Below, piece after piece: positions 1 through 9,282 of a DNA stretch of 64,000 nucleotides. Both the position numbers and the translations under genes were made by a program. The notes below the pieces were generated by a model. It was not told where the DNA came from and ran no database searches. It saw only the letters and a program-made list of their open reading frames with translations. Source of the stretch: Hymenobacter tibetensis. GTDB taxonomy: Bacteria; Bacteroidota; Bacteroidia; Cytophagales; Hymenobacteraceae. The stretch is from positions 1,950,001-2,014,000 of the forward strand of contig NZ_CP094669.1 of assembly GCF_022827545.1 (NCBI RefSeq), given 5' to 3'. Each line of letters starts with the position of its first letter. Position 1 is the stretch's first letter.

Positions 1-3000
1 TCCGTCCATCTCAATACCAGAGGCGTCTTCCAGTATGGTCTTTACTTTGCCAAGAAGACTGTCTTTTCTCGAAACAGCAGGTGGCAGAGAGGGGCGAGGG
101 GCGGCAACTAAGGGAGCAGAAACAATAGGAGTAGGCACAATCGGCGGGGTAGGAGCAATAGGGGTGGAAGCAACTGCTGGTTCAACCCAGCAGTATTTCC
201 GGTCGAAGGCGTAAGTAGGCAGGGCTAGTCGAGCCCTGGTCTGGTTGGCGTAGAAGTTCGGCCAATTGGGTTCCAGCCCGTGCAGCCATAAATGGCCGAG
301 GGCTTCCAGCAAGGCTGGCTGTTCTTGCAGGGGCTCTTTTTGGCCGCTGAAGCTGGAGTGCACCGCTCCGGGTCGGGTGCCGCGTTGCTGTCGGGCCAGC
401 GTGGCTAGCGTATTGCCCGGACCTACTTCCAGCAGTAGCGGTTGCTCTTGTTGAAAAATAGTTTCTAGCGCATCGGCGAAGCGCACTGTCAGTCGCAGAT
501 GTGAAGCCCAGTACCGTGGGTCGGTGGCTTGGGCGTCGGTGAGCCAGGTTCCGCTAACAGTAGATACCACCGGCTTCTGCGGCCTGCTCAAACTGATGCC
601 CTCCACCACTTGCTGAAAATCAGCCACGATAGAGTTCATCATGTAGGAATGAAAGGCGTGGCTGGTAGCCAACAGGCGGTTCGGGACCTTTTGCTCGTCG
701 AGCAGCAACGCAAACGTGGCCACATGTTCGTCGGCGCCCGCTACCACGCAGTGTACGCGGCTGTTGATAGCCGCAACCGATAGGTCTTCGGGTAGAAGCG
801 CAAGTAGCTTTTCCGCTTCCATGCGTACGGATAGCATGCTGCCCCGCGGAAGCTCGCTCACCATGCGCCCTCGCGTAGCCACCAAGGATAGAGCGTCGGC
901 CAAGGAAAACACACCAGCTAAATGAGCTGCCACAAATTCTCCGATGCTATGGCCGCACAAGACGGAAGGGCTGATGCCCCAACTCATCCAGAGAGTAGCC
1001 AAGGCATATTCCGTGACGAAGAGAGCAGGCTGCGCGTAGCGGGTATTTTTCAGCGTGTCTTCTTCCGCACTCGTACTGGCGGCGGGATAGATAGTATGCC
1101 GTATATCAGTGCCCAGGTGCGGCAGCAGTAAATCGGCGCAGGTATCCACCGCCTGCCGATATACAGCTTCCGTTTCATACAGCGTGCGGCCCATCTGTAG
1201 GTATTGCGCGCCCTGGCCCGGAAACAGAAATACCACTTCTCCGGGTAGTTGTTGCAGCGTTTGGGCGTCGGTGGCTGACGGTTGGGCGCGAAGCTTGGCT
1301 GCCAACTCCGCAGGCGTAGCGGCTACTGCAAAGCGCCGATGCGCAAAACGGCCCCGGGTCTTTTGCAGCGTATAGGCCACATCTGCTACAGTAAGCAAGG
1401 GCTCCTGCTCCAAGTAATCAGCTAGGTTGCTGGCATAAGCTTCTCGGCTGCCTACCGATTTGGCCGACCACGTAACCAACTGCGCTGCCCGACTTCCTGA
1501 TGACGGGGGGGGCACGTTTTCAAACTCTTCGAGTATCACGTGCACGTTGGTGCCCCCAACGCCAAACGAGCTAACGCCTGCCCGGCGCACCTCCGAGGAT
1601 TGCCAATCAGTGAGTGCGGTGGTTATAAAGAAAGGACTCGCGGCAAAATCAATACTAGGATTGGGTGCATTGAAGCCCAACGACGGTGGCAACTGCTTGT
1701 GGTGCAGCGCCAAGGTAGCTTTTATCAAGCCTGCTACACCGGCTGCTGGGGTCAGGTGGCCCATGTTACTCTTGATGGAACCCAGGGCACAGCTCTGTTT
1801 TGCTACCTGGTCTCCAAACGCCATGGTCAAGCCTTCTATCTCAATTGGGTCGCCGAGGGGAGTAGCTGTACCGTGAGCTTCCACATAACCGATAGAGGTG
1901 GCTGCCACGCCCGCGTCTTGGAGAGCCATAGTGATGGCGCCGGCCTGCCCAGCTGCACTAGGAGCCGTGAAGCTGCCTTTGCCGCGGCCGTCGTTATTAA
2001 CGCCCACACCTTTGATAACAGCATAAATTGTATCACCGTCTTGCTGGGCAGCGGCTAAGCTTTTCAGCAAGACTACGCCCGCTCCGTCGCTGAACACTGT
2101 GCCTTGCGCCTGCGCATCAAATGGCCGACAATGTCCGGTGCGGCTAAGCATGGCGCCTTCTTCGTAGAGGTGGCCGCTAAACACTGGTGCGGTAATACTG
2201 GCTCCTCCTGCCAACGCTAACGTACAGTGGCCACTACGAATACTCTGCACCGCTTGTGTTATGGCCAACAGGGACGTAGAGCAGGCCGAGTATACACTCA
2301 CGGCCGGGCCTTTCAGGTTGAGTTGGTAGGCCGTTCGGGAGGCTATGTAATCCTTTTCGTTCGCCGTCATCACCTGAAAGCTGCCCACCTGGTCTACCAG
2401 ATGCTGGTTGCCGAGCACATTACGCTGGTAATACGTGTTGTTGCCACAGCCCGCAAATACCCCGATGCTCCCGTCGTAGTGCTGGGGCAGGTAGCCAGTT
2501 TGCTCTAATGCTTCCCAGGCAATTTCCAGGAACACCCGGTGTTGCGGGTCCATCAACGCGGCCAGTTTAGGGTTCAGGTCGAAGAAAGCCGCGTCGAACT
2601 GGTCGGGGTTATTGATGATTCCTCTGGCTTTGACGTAGAGTGGGTCGTTTTTGACGTGCGCCGGGATAGTGGCATCCAACTCGTCGTCGGTGAAGAAACG
2701 CGTGGTTTCCTTGCCTTGCTTTAGCAGTTGCCATAGGTCTGCTATGCTGTCGGCACCCGGAAAGCGCCCCGCCATACCAATAATGGCCACTTCCCCATGT
2801 GAGACGAGTGGCGGGCTTGCTGCTTGCTTTGGGGCAGGAGATGCGGCAGCGTGCTGCCCTAAAAGACTGGCGGTTTCCGCTACCGTAGGATGCTGGTATA
2901 GTTTGGTTATGGGCAGCGTGAGTTGGTGTTCCGTCTTCAACACGGCCACCGTTTTTTGCGCCAGCAACGAGTTACCGCCCAGTTCGAAAAAGTTATCATC

Positions 3001-4623
3001 TAGCCCTACTTTGTCTACCTGCAGCAGGTTGGCCCAAAGGGCAGCAATGGTTGTTTCCAGCGCAGAATGCGGTTTTCTGTATAGTGCCGAAAGCTCTGGC
3101 CGCTTCAATTCGGGGGCGGGTAACAGCTTGCGGTCAACCTTGCCGCTGGTGGTGAGGGGTAGTTGCTGCATCCACACGAAAGCCGAGGGCACCATGTAGT
3201 CTGGCAGGCGCTGCTCCAGCGTTTTTCGGGTTGCTTGGCTGTCTTGGCTGGTAGTTTCAGAAACCAGGTAAGCAACCAGTTTTTTCTGATTGTCGGCGTA
3301 CTCACGGGCCACTACGATGGCCTGCTTGATGCCATCCAGCGTGTTCAAAACGGCTTCAACTTCGCCAAGCTCGATGCGGTGGCCACGGATTTTCACTTGG
3401 TCGTCCTGCCGACCCAAAAACTCCACGTTGCCATCTGCCAGGAAGCGGCCTAGGTCTCCGGTTCTATACAACCGAATCTGTTCGCCCGTTGTGGTTTGCT
3501 GAGTGATAAACTTTTCGGCGGTTAGCAGAGGTTGATTTAGGTAGCCTTCGGCTAAGCAAGCGCCCCCGAGGCAGATTTCTCCGATGCTACCTGCGGGCAC
3601 CGGGTGCAAAGCCCCATCAACTACCACGATGAACGTATTGCTGATGGGCTTGCCAATGGGGGGCAAAGGGGGCCAAGCACTAGTGGCTCCTTCCAACTTG
3701 AACTCCGTAACGACGTGGCATTCGGTGGGCCCATATTGATTGTAGAGCACACAATCCGGTAGAGCAGAAAACAGCTGCTCGAGCTGCGGAGTGATTTTCA
3801 GCTGCTCACCCGCCGTCATGATTTCGTTTAAACAAACAGGAAAAAGCTGTTCGCTGACGGCGGCCTCTGCCAAATACTGCAATGCCACGAACGGCAGAAA
3901 CAGCCGATTTACAGCGTGCTGCTTGATGAATAGCAGCAGCCCAGCTAAATCCAGCCGCAACTCTTCCTTGATCAGCAGCAAGCGGCCTCCGGTGCTGAGC
4001 GTGGCAAAAATCTCTTGAAAGGAAACGTCGAAGCTTAGCGGCGCAAACTGCAGCGTGCGGCTCGAGCTCGTGGCTCGGGACTGTGCGTTTTGCCAGTGCA
4101 ATAAGTTGAGCAGCGCGGCGTGGCCCATGCACACTCCCTTGGGCTCGCCCGTAGAACCGGATGTATAGAGTACGTACGCGGTAGAGCCGGTGTGGCTAGC
4201 AGTGAGGCCCGTGTACGGATGCTGAGTGTCAGACTGAATAGAAACAAGCCCCAGCTCTTGAAAGAGCACTTGGTCTTGGTGGGCCGACAAGCAGGTGGAA
4301 ACGCCTGAACTCTGAATGACTTGCCGGAGGCGTTGAGCAGGATAGTTGGGGTCAAGCGGCAAGTAAGCTTTGCCCGCTTTCAAAATAGCCAGAACGCCCA
4401 CAATCATTTCCGGGCCCCGGGAGGTGCTTATCCCAATAACTGCTTCCTGCGGAGCATATTGCAGAAGCGCTTGGCACAGATTGTTGGCTTTGTTTTCCAG
4501 CTGTCGGTAGGTGAGTTGCTGGCCCTCATACTCCACAGCTACAGAGTCTGGATATGTAAGAGCGGCGTGCTCGAATAGCTGATGTACCAGCGTAACAGGA
4601 GTAGGAGTATGAGAAGAAAACAT
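1..4623 (-). CDS. Hybrid NRPS/PKS megasynthase, loading A-T followed by KS-AT (3' end beyond window)
   Basis: Open for 1541 codons from an ATG at 4623 and still in frame at base 1, so only the N-terminal part is present. Domains in order: adenylation domain with A3 LYTSGSTGEPKG (about residue 152), A5 NQYGPTE (about 295), YRTGDLGR and a C-terminal GKVDRK lysine (about 495); carrier domain with GGNSLL, whose Ser takes phosphopantetheine (about 550); ketosynthase from about 608 with Cys in ACSTSL (about 780), His in EAHGTA (about 914) and KSNMGH (about 952); acyltransferase with FPGQGAQ (about 1136) and GHSIGE (about 1225). The AT motif HAFH (about 1324) points to malonyl-CoA. A Pro/Ala/Thr linker then leads into what looks like a second carrier domain. 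There is no condensation domain before the A domain, so this should be a starter module: an amino acid is activated, loaded and extended by one malonyl unit. Reading the ten specificity positions by eye gives about DVQFMAQVVK, which resembles proline codes (inference). The product is unknown. Confidence 0.95.
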   Translation of the reverse strand, partial: MFSSHTPTPVTLVHQLFEHAALTYPDSVAVEYEGQQLTYRQLENKANNLCQALLQYAPQEAVIGISTSRGPEMIVGVLAILKAGKAYLPLDPNYPAQRLRQVIQSSGVSTCLSAHQDQVLFQELGLVSIQSDTQHPYTGLTASHTGSTAYVLYTSGSTGEPKGVCMGHAALLNLLHWQNAQSRATSSSRTLQFAPLSFDVSFQEIFATLSTGGRLLLIKEELRLDLAGLLLFIKQHAVNRLFLPFVALQYLAEAAVSEQLFPVCLNEIMTAGEQLKITPQLEQLFSALPDCVLYNQYGPTECHVVTEFKLEGATSAWPPLPPIGKPISNTFIVVVDGALHPVPAGSIGEICLGGACLAEGYLNQPLLTAEKFITQQTTTGEQIRLYRTGDLGRFLADGNVEFLGRQDDQVKIRGHRIELGEVEAVLNTLDGIKQAIVVAREYADNQKKLVAYLVSETTSQDSQATRKTLEQRLPDYMVPSAFVWMQQLPLTTSGKVDRKLLPAPELKRPELSALYRKPHSALETTIAALWANLLQVDKVGLDDNFFELGGNSLLAQKTVAVLKTEHQLTLPITKLYQHPTVAETASLLGQHAAASPAPKQAASPPLVSHGEVAIIGMAGRFPGADSIADLWQLLKQGKETTRFFTDDELDATIPAHVKNDPLYVKARGIINNPDQFDAAFFDLNPKLAALMDPQHRVFLEIAWEALEQTGYLPQHYDGSIGVFAGCGNNTYYQRNVLGNQHLVDQVGSFQVMTANEKDYIASRTAYQLNLKGPAVSVYSACSTSLLAITQAVQSIRSGHCTLALAGGASITAPVFSGHLYEEGAMLSRTGHCRPFDAQAQGTVFSDGAGVVLLKSLAAAQQDGDTIYAVIKGVGVNNDGRGKGSFTAPSAAGQAGAITMALQDAGVAATSIGYVEAHGTATPLGDPIEIEGLTMAFGDQVAKQSCALGSIKSNMGHLTPAAGVAGLIKATLALHHKQLPPSLGFNAPNPSIDFAASPFFITTALTDWQSSEVRRAGVSSFGVGGTNVHVILEEFENVPPPSSGSRAAQLVTWSAKSVGSREAYASNLADYLEQEPLLTVADVAYTLQKTRGRFAHRRFAVAATPAELAAKLRAQPSATDAQTLQQLPGEVVFLFPGQGAQYLQMGRTLYETEAVYRQAVDTCADLLLPHLGTDIRHTIYPAASTSAEEDTLKNTRYAQPALFVTEYALATLWMSWGISPSVLCGHSIGEFVAAHLAGVFSLADALSLVATRGRMVSELPRGSMLSVRMEAEKLLALLPEDLSVAAINSRVHCVVAGADEHVATFALLLDEQKVPNRLLATSHAFHSYMMNSIVADFQQVVEGISLSRPQKPVVSTVSGTWLTDAQATDPRYWASHLRLTVRFADALETIFQQEQPLLLEVGPGNTLATLARQQRGTRPGAVHSSFSGQKEPLQEQPALLEALGHLWLHGLEPNWPNFYANQTRARLALPTYAFDRKYCWVEPAVASTPIAPTPPIVPTPIVSAPLVAAPRPSLPPAVSRKDSLLGKVKTILEDASGIEMDG

Positions 4624-5277
4624 CAGCAGCTAAACCAACAATAAAAGGAAGGCAAATGCCTGTATCAGAAATTACACTGTAAAAGTATAGAAATCAGATG
4701 ATATAAATTGTAGAAAATAGCAATATAAACTATGTATTATGAATTATTAAAGATAAAATATATGCATAGAAAGCATAAGTGAAGATTCAATGAATATGTA
4801 AGGAAAGTATAAGCTCGACAAATATTTACTTTTATTAATTGTATTATTTAAATACATGACTAAACTGTGAATTTGTGTGGTTTAGCTCGTTTGTAGCATG
4901 TTGCTCTTAGGGTATTTTTATATGATGTTACTATTGAGCATTGAAGCGCCAAATCAGGGAAAAAGCTGGCCCGACGGGAGGCACGGCTTCCTTCTTCGGT
5001 GTTGCAGATAGCAAAGCAGCCTCTTGGTATTTTCCGCGTCAGGTTGTCTTTCCTTTTGTTCTTTGAGAGGGTAGAGTATTTCGCCTCTAGCAGAGGTGCG
5101 TAGCATGGAATGCTCAACCTTACGGGGGGCTAGCTGTACTTTTACAGCAGTTTGCCTCGTAGAACGAGCTTGAGTCTGTTGTAAGCTGGCGAAACGAAGC
5201 ACGCCGGCGTGGCTGGCCTTAGGCGTTTTGTTGCCACGGCCTCAGCCCATTATTTCCCATCCTGTACACGATCATAC
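4624..5277. other. Divergent intergenic region upstream of the megasynthase and the two-component system
   Basis: About 650 bases between the divergent NRPS/PKS gene and the response regulator. Bases 4625-4860 are strikingly AT-rich compared with the rest of the window; 4861-5277 return to mixed composition. Short open frames on the minus strand in 4860-5202 have no recognisable domain and no convincing start context, so I do not call them genes. The region should hold the promoters of both flanking transcripts, but I found no box I would commit to. Confidence 0.6.
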
Positions 5278-5955
5278 ATGAAAATTCTGCTCGTAGAAGA
5301 TGAGCCCAAAGTGGCTTCATTCCTGCACAAAGGCCTTACTGAGCAACAACACGCTGTTGAAGTAGCTACCGATGGACCCACCGGCCTACGGATGGCGCTG
5401 GCTGGCGCACACGACCTCATCATTCTGGACAACTTGCTTCCTGGCCTCAGCGGCCTTGATGTATGCCGGCAAGTGCGCGCTCAAAACCCGGCCGTCCCTA
5501 TCCTGATGCTAACGGCCCTTGGCGAAACCGACGATAAAATTCGGGGCCTCGATGCCGGCGCCGATGACTACTTGGTGAAGCCATTTGCTTTCCAAGAGTT
5601 GCTAGCACGAGTGCGGGCCTTGGTGCGCCGTCGTCCTGAACCTAGCTCCACCGCAGCCATCCTGCACCTCGCCGATCTAACCCTCGACCCCGGCAGCAAG
5701 CGTGTGCAGCGTGCAGGCCAGCCCATCCAACTCACGGCCCGCGAGTTTTCTTTGTTGGAGTACTTGCTCCGCCACAAAGGCCGCGTCATATCCCGGGTTG
5801 ATATTTTGGAGCACGTGTGGGAAACCAGCTTCGATACGGGTTCCAATGTGATTGACGTGTACATCAACTTTCTGCGGAAGAAGATAGATAAGGACTTCAC
5901 TCCCAAGCTGATTCATACGCTGGTAGGAATGGGGTACGTCATGAAAGAAGAATAA
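5278..5955 (+). CDS. OmpR/PhoB-family response regulator
   Basis: 225 residues from ATG 5278, which gives the canonical start MKILLVEDEP; an upstream in-frame ATG at 5209 would add an unconserved 23 residues. The receiver domain (about 1-115) has the acidic pair in VEDE, the phospho-acceptor Asp51 in ILDNLLPG, Thr in LTALGE and Lys in LVKPF. The C-terminal winged helix (about 130-225) has the OmpR-type LTAREFSLLEYLL and the VDVYINFLRKKID recognition region. It is followed after 131 bases by a histidine kinase on the same strand, so the two form a sensor-regulator pair. OmpR-type regulators bind tandem direct repeats with about 11-bp spacing, and exactly such a repeat array lies upstream of the SulP gene that follows the kinase. 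Confidence 0.95.
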   Translation: MKILLVEDEPKVASFLHKGLTEQQHAVEVATDGPTGLRMALAGAHDLIILDNLLPGLSGLDVCRQVRAQNPAVPILMLTALGETDDKIRGLDAGADDYLVKPFAFQELLARVRALVRRRPEPSSTAAILHLADLTLDPGSKRVQRAGQPIQLTAREFSLLEYLLRHKGRVISRVDILEHVWETSFDTGSNVIDVYINFLRKKIDKDFTPKLIHTLVGMGYVMKEE

Positions 5956-6086
5956 ACCAACCTGCGCAAGAGGCGGCAACTTAGCGGCATAGGCCGAGAA
6001 GGAACTGTATGTTGCCAGCAGCTAGCCATGCCCGCAAGCACCGCCGCAACTGGTGCCATTTCGCCCCGCTTAATTTCATTGTTGTC

Positions 6087-7487
6087 ATGTCGATTCGCTT
6101 GCGTCTGGCTTTGCAGTTCACCGCCATTCTGGCCGTGACGCTGCTCTTGTTTTCGGTGGTGATTTATTATTCCACATTTCAGGCCCGGCAAGAATCTTTC
6201 ACTGAAAGTCTGTTTGCGCGTGCTCGTGTTGTGGCACACGTGTATCTAGACGGTACCAACCGCGCCGACGAGGCAAGCCGTATTTCCTATCGGCGCTACT
6301 TGCGGCAGTTTTACCGGACCCTACCCGAAGAGGAAGTACGCGTGTACAATGCCTCCAACCGCGTGGTGTTCCGGGAAGGCCAACTCACGGATGTGCCCGT
6401 GCCCCTGAGCTTGCTTATGGCGGTTCGGCAAGCCGGCCGGCAAGTGCAGGTGCGCAACGGTTTTCACCAAACGGTTGGTATGCTGTATCAGGATGTGCGC
6501 CGCGGCGACTTTGTGGTAGTAGCTTCGTCCGTTGATCTGGACACCCGCGACAAGCTCCAGGGGCTTCGTAACATTCTGGTGAGCGGGCTCTTGGCGTCAC
6601 TTATTGTGGTAAGTATTGGCGGCTGGTTTTTTGCAGGACAAGCCTTGAGCCCCATGCAGAAAGTGGTGCGCGAAGTGGACAGCATCACGGCTTCCGACTT
6701 GCACCGCCGCCTCTCGCAGGCTGGTGGCAAAGACGAAATAGCGCACTTGGCCCAGCGCTTCAACCAACTGCTCGACCGGCTGGAAATAGCCTTTGCCGGC
6801 CAGCGTACCTTTGTGCGCGATGCTTCGCACGAACTGCGCACGCCGCTTACTGTGCTCATTGGCGAGCTAGAAGTGGCGTTGCTACAGCAGGAGCGCAGCC
6901 CGCAGGAATACCGACGGGTGCTGCAAAGCACTTTGGATGCCTCCCGCCTGCTGAAGGATCTAACCAACGGGCTACTCCAGATTGCACGTGCCTCCGACGA
7001 CCCCTCGCAGGTACCGCTGAGCGTAATCCGCCTGGATGAACTGTTGTTGCAGGCCCACGAAGAAGTGCAGCGCCGTCACCCTATCTGCCGGGTTGACTTG
7101 GAGTTTGGCGACGTGCCAGCTTGGGTACGGCAGCCGTTTGCGGTGAAAGGCAACGAGGCCCTGCTATTATCGGCGTGTCTAAACGTGTTGGAAAATGCCT
7201 GCAAGTTCTCGGTGGGTTGTGGAGCGCCAGTAGTTGCTATGCTAACCACCACCGGATACCATGTGGTGCTGGAAGTGCGCGACCAAGGCGTAGGCATGAG
7301 CGAGGCTGATCGTCAACAGGTATTCGTACCCTTCTTTCGGGCCGAGTCTATGCGGGCCATACCAGGGCACGGCATAGGACTACCGCTTACGGCCAAAATC
7401 ATGTCGTTGCACAACGGGGTAGTGCGAGTGGAAAGCGAGCTAAACCAAGGCACGCAGGTGCGGCTGGAATGGCCAGCTGTTGGATAA
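6087..7487 (+). CDS. HAMP-domain sensor histidine kinase
   Basis: 466 residues from ATG 6087 (MSIRLRLALQ); an in-frame ATG at 6009 would place 26 polar residues before the first membrane helix and is less likely. TM1 is about residues 8-28, a periplasmic sensor loop of about 130 residues follows, and TM2 is about 163-183. Then come HAMP (LSPMQKVVREVDSITA), HisKA with the phosphorylated His248 in DASHELRTPL, and an HATPase domain with N box NVLENACKFS, G1 DQGVGMSEADR and G2 GHGIGLPL. All catalytic motifs look intact. It pairs with the response regulator just upstream. The ligand cannot be read from the sequence; the neighbouring SulP transporter suggests sensing of an anion or of envelope stress (inference). 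Confidence 0.95.
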   Translation: MSIRLRLALQFTAILAVTLLLFSVVIYYSTFQARQESFTESLFARARVVAHVYLDGTNRADEASRISYRRYLRQFYRTLPEEEVRVYNASNRVVFREGQLTDVPVPLSLLMAVRQAGRQVQVRNGFHQTVGMLYQDVRRGDFVVVASSVDLDTRDKLQGLRNILVSGLLASLIVVSIGGWFFAGQALSPMQKVVREVDSITASDLHRRLSQAGGKDEIAHLAQRFNQLLDRLEIAFAGQRTFVRDASHELRTPLTVLIGELEVALLQQERSPQEYRRVLQSTLDASRLLKDLTNGLLQIARASDDPSQVPLSVIRLDELLLQAHEEVQRRHPICRVDLEFGDVPAWVRQPFAVKGNEALLLSACLNVLENACKFSVGCGAPVVAMLTTTGYHVVLEVRDQGVGMSEADRQQVFVPFFRAESMRAIPGHGIGLPLTAKIMSLHNGVVRVESELNQGTQVRLEWPAVG

Positions 7488-7554
7488 TAGAGAATCCTAT
7501 TTAACACTTCCTTCCACAGGGGTTCTGGTCGGGCTACAGCAAAAATAACTCAAC

Positions 7555-7598
7555 TTTAATCCTGTTTTAATTCCTTTTTAACCGTGTCTTAATTACGG
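7555..7598 (+). promoter_or_regulatory. Four direct half-sites with exact 11-bp phasing (probable response regulator operator)
   Basis: The hexamers TTTAAT (7555), TTTAAT (7566), TTTAAC (7577) and CTTAAT (7588) start exactly 11 bases apart, followed by GC-richer spacers. This is the geometry of OmpR/PhoB-family operators, which are tandem 11-bp direct repeats. The array ends six bases before a -7-like box, in the position expected for an activator that contacts RNA polymerase. The adjacent response regulator is the obvious candidate to bind it (inference). Confidence 0.6.
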
Positions 7599-7603
7599 GT
7601 CCG

Positions 7604-7611
7604 TAGACTTG
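7604..7611 (+). promoter_or_regulatory. Candidate -7 box of the SulP gene promoter
   Basis: TAGACTTG differs at one position from the Bacteroidota -7 consensus TAnnTTTG. It lies 64 bases before the SulP start codon and directly downstream of the four phased half-sites, which would occupy the -33 region. A poor -33 element is typical of activator-dependent promoters. Confidence 0.4.
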
Positions 7612-7674
7612 TAAGGTCGTAGTGCACCGCGTTCTGTTTCATCAGGTTGCCTATCTTCTTGCTGGTCCCTCTGT

Positions 7675-9282
7675 ATGCCTGAAATAACTCAAGCTCCTCG
7701 AAAGGTAGCTTCCACTGCTGTCGCTACCAAGGTTAGCTACTTAGGCAACCTCGGTAAAGATATTCCAGCCGGACTAGTCGTTTTTTTGGTGGCTCTGCCA
7801 TTGTGTTTAGGTATATCACTGGCTTCAGGAGCTCCTCTGCTATCGGGTATTGTTACCGGTATTATAGGTGGGGTGGTAGTTTCCTGGCTTAGTGGCTCAC
7901 AGCTGAGCGTTAGTGGCCCGGCTGCAGGCTTAACGGCCATCATTCTAACGGCTCTCCAAACGCTGGGCTCCTTCGAAGCGGTGTTGGCTGCCACCGTCAT
8001 AGCTGGCTTGCTGCAAATCGTGATGGGGCTTGTGCGGGCCGGTATTATCGGTTTGTATTTCCCAACCTCCGTCATTCGAGGCATGTTGGCCGCAATTGGT
8101 CTTATCCTGATCCTCAAACAGATTCCTCACTTGCTCGGGGTGGATACCGACTACTTCGAGGATATGACCTTCCTGCAATTTGATGGGAAAAACACGTTCT
8201 CGGCTGTTGCATCGGCATTGCGCTCCTTCGGGTGGGGGTCAGCGCTTATCGGGATGCTGTCTTTGGGCGTGCTGCTGTTCTGGGAAAACGTATTGAGCAA
8301 GCGCTTTGCTTTGCTCCGCATGATACCTGCCGCGCTGGTGGTGGTTATTCTTTCCATTGTGCTAAGCTCCGTGCTAGACCTCGCGCTGCCCGTGCTGCGT
8401 GTTCGGCCGGAGCATTTGGTGCAACTGCCTATCGTGTCCTCTTGGGGCGACTTTTTGAACATCTTCATGGCCCCTGATTGGTCGGCTTTCAGCCGTTCGA
8501 CCACCTACGGCGTGGCTTTCACTATTGCGGTGGTGGCATCGTTGGAAAGCCTGCTCAGCGTTGAGGCCGTCGATAAACTAGATCCGCACAAGCGTGCTAC
8601 CCCCACCAACCGGGAGTTGATGGCACAAGGCGCTGGCAACATGATAAGCGGGTTGTTGGGTGGTTTGCCCATGACGGCCGTTATCGTGCGCAGCTCGGCC
8701 AATATCAACGCCGGTGGCCAAACCAAGGTGTCGGCTTTCTTTCACGGGTTGCTTCTGCTAATCAGCCTGCTGTTCCTGGAAACCATTCTCAACAAAATTC
8801 CACTGTCGGCATTGGCCGCAGTGCTGCTGGTAGTGGGGTATAAGCTAACTAAACCGGCGCTGTACCAAACGCAGTGGCGCCTGGGCATGCAGCAATTCCT
8901 GCCATTCATTGTAACGATTATAGCTGTCTTGCTCACCGACTTGTTGAAAGGCGTTACCATTGGCTTGGTAGTGGGCATCTTTTACATCCTAAAGACCCAC
9001 TATGAGTCGGCTTATTTTATGCGGGCCACTCCTGAACTGCAGGGCACAGGGGTGTACCACCTCAAACTGAGCGAGCATGTTTCGTTTCTCAATAAGGCAA
9101 GCATTGTGCGGGTGTTAGAGCAGTTTCCTGCCGGTACGCACATCATCATTGACGGCTCAGAATCACAAATGATAGACTACGATGTGCTGGAAGCCATTGA
9201 GAACTTCCGCCAATCGGCGGTTGACCGGGGCCTCAAACTAGAGCTGCGCGGCATTAAATCGGTTGCGGTATTAGGGCATTAG
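7675..9282 (+). CDS. SulP-family anion transporter with STAS domain
   Basis: 535 residues, the usual length for bacterial SulP/SLC26 proteins. An N-terminal transport domain of many hydrophobic helices starts with the family signature GLVVFLVALPLCLGISLASG and continues through SGPAAGLTAIILTAL and the conserved ESLLSVEAVDKLD region. The C-terminal about 90 residues form a short STAS domain (LKLSEHVSFLNKASIV, then IIIDGSESQMIDYDVLE). The family moves sulfate, bicarbonate or related anions across the inner membrane, often with Na+ or H+; the substrate cannot be decided here. No carbonic anhydrase gene follows in this window. The gene is preceded by the phased operator-like array and by a two-component system on the same strand, so controlled expression of this transporter is the likely output of that system. 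Confidence 0.93.
   Translation: MPEITQAPRKVASTAVATKVSYLGNLGKDIPAGLVVFLVALPLCLGISLASGAPLLSGIVTGIIGGVVVSWLSGSQLSVSGPAAGLTAIILTALQTLGSFEAVLAATVIAGLLQIVMGLVRAGIIGLYFPTSVIRGMLAAIGLILILKQIPHLLGVDTDYFEDMTFLQFDGKNTFSAVASALRSFGWGSALIGMLSLGVLLFWENVLSKRFALLRMIPAALVVVILSIVLSSVLDLALPVLRVRPEHLVQLPIVSSWGDFLNIFMAPDWSAFSRSTTYGVAFTIAVVASLESLLSVEAVDKLDPHKRATPTNRELMAQGAGNMISGLLGGLPMTAVIVRSSANINAGGQTKVSAFFHGLLLLISLLFLETILNKIPLSALAAVLLVVGYKLTKPALYQTQWRLGMQQFLPFIVTIIAVLLTDLLKGVTIGLVVGIFYILKTHYESAYFMRATPELQGTGVYHLKLSEHVSFLNKASIVRVLEQFPAGTHIIIDGSESQMIDYDVLEAIENFRQSAVDRGLKLELRGIKSVAVLGH

Noticed and set aside
4860..5202. Two minus-strand frames of 82-85 codons upstream of the response regulator
   Set aside because: Composition is Arg/Lys/Cys-rich without hydrophobic core, they overlap each other in different frames, and no promoter or domain supports them.
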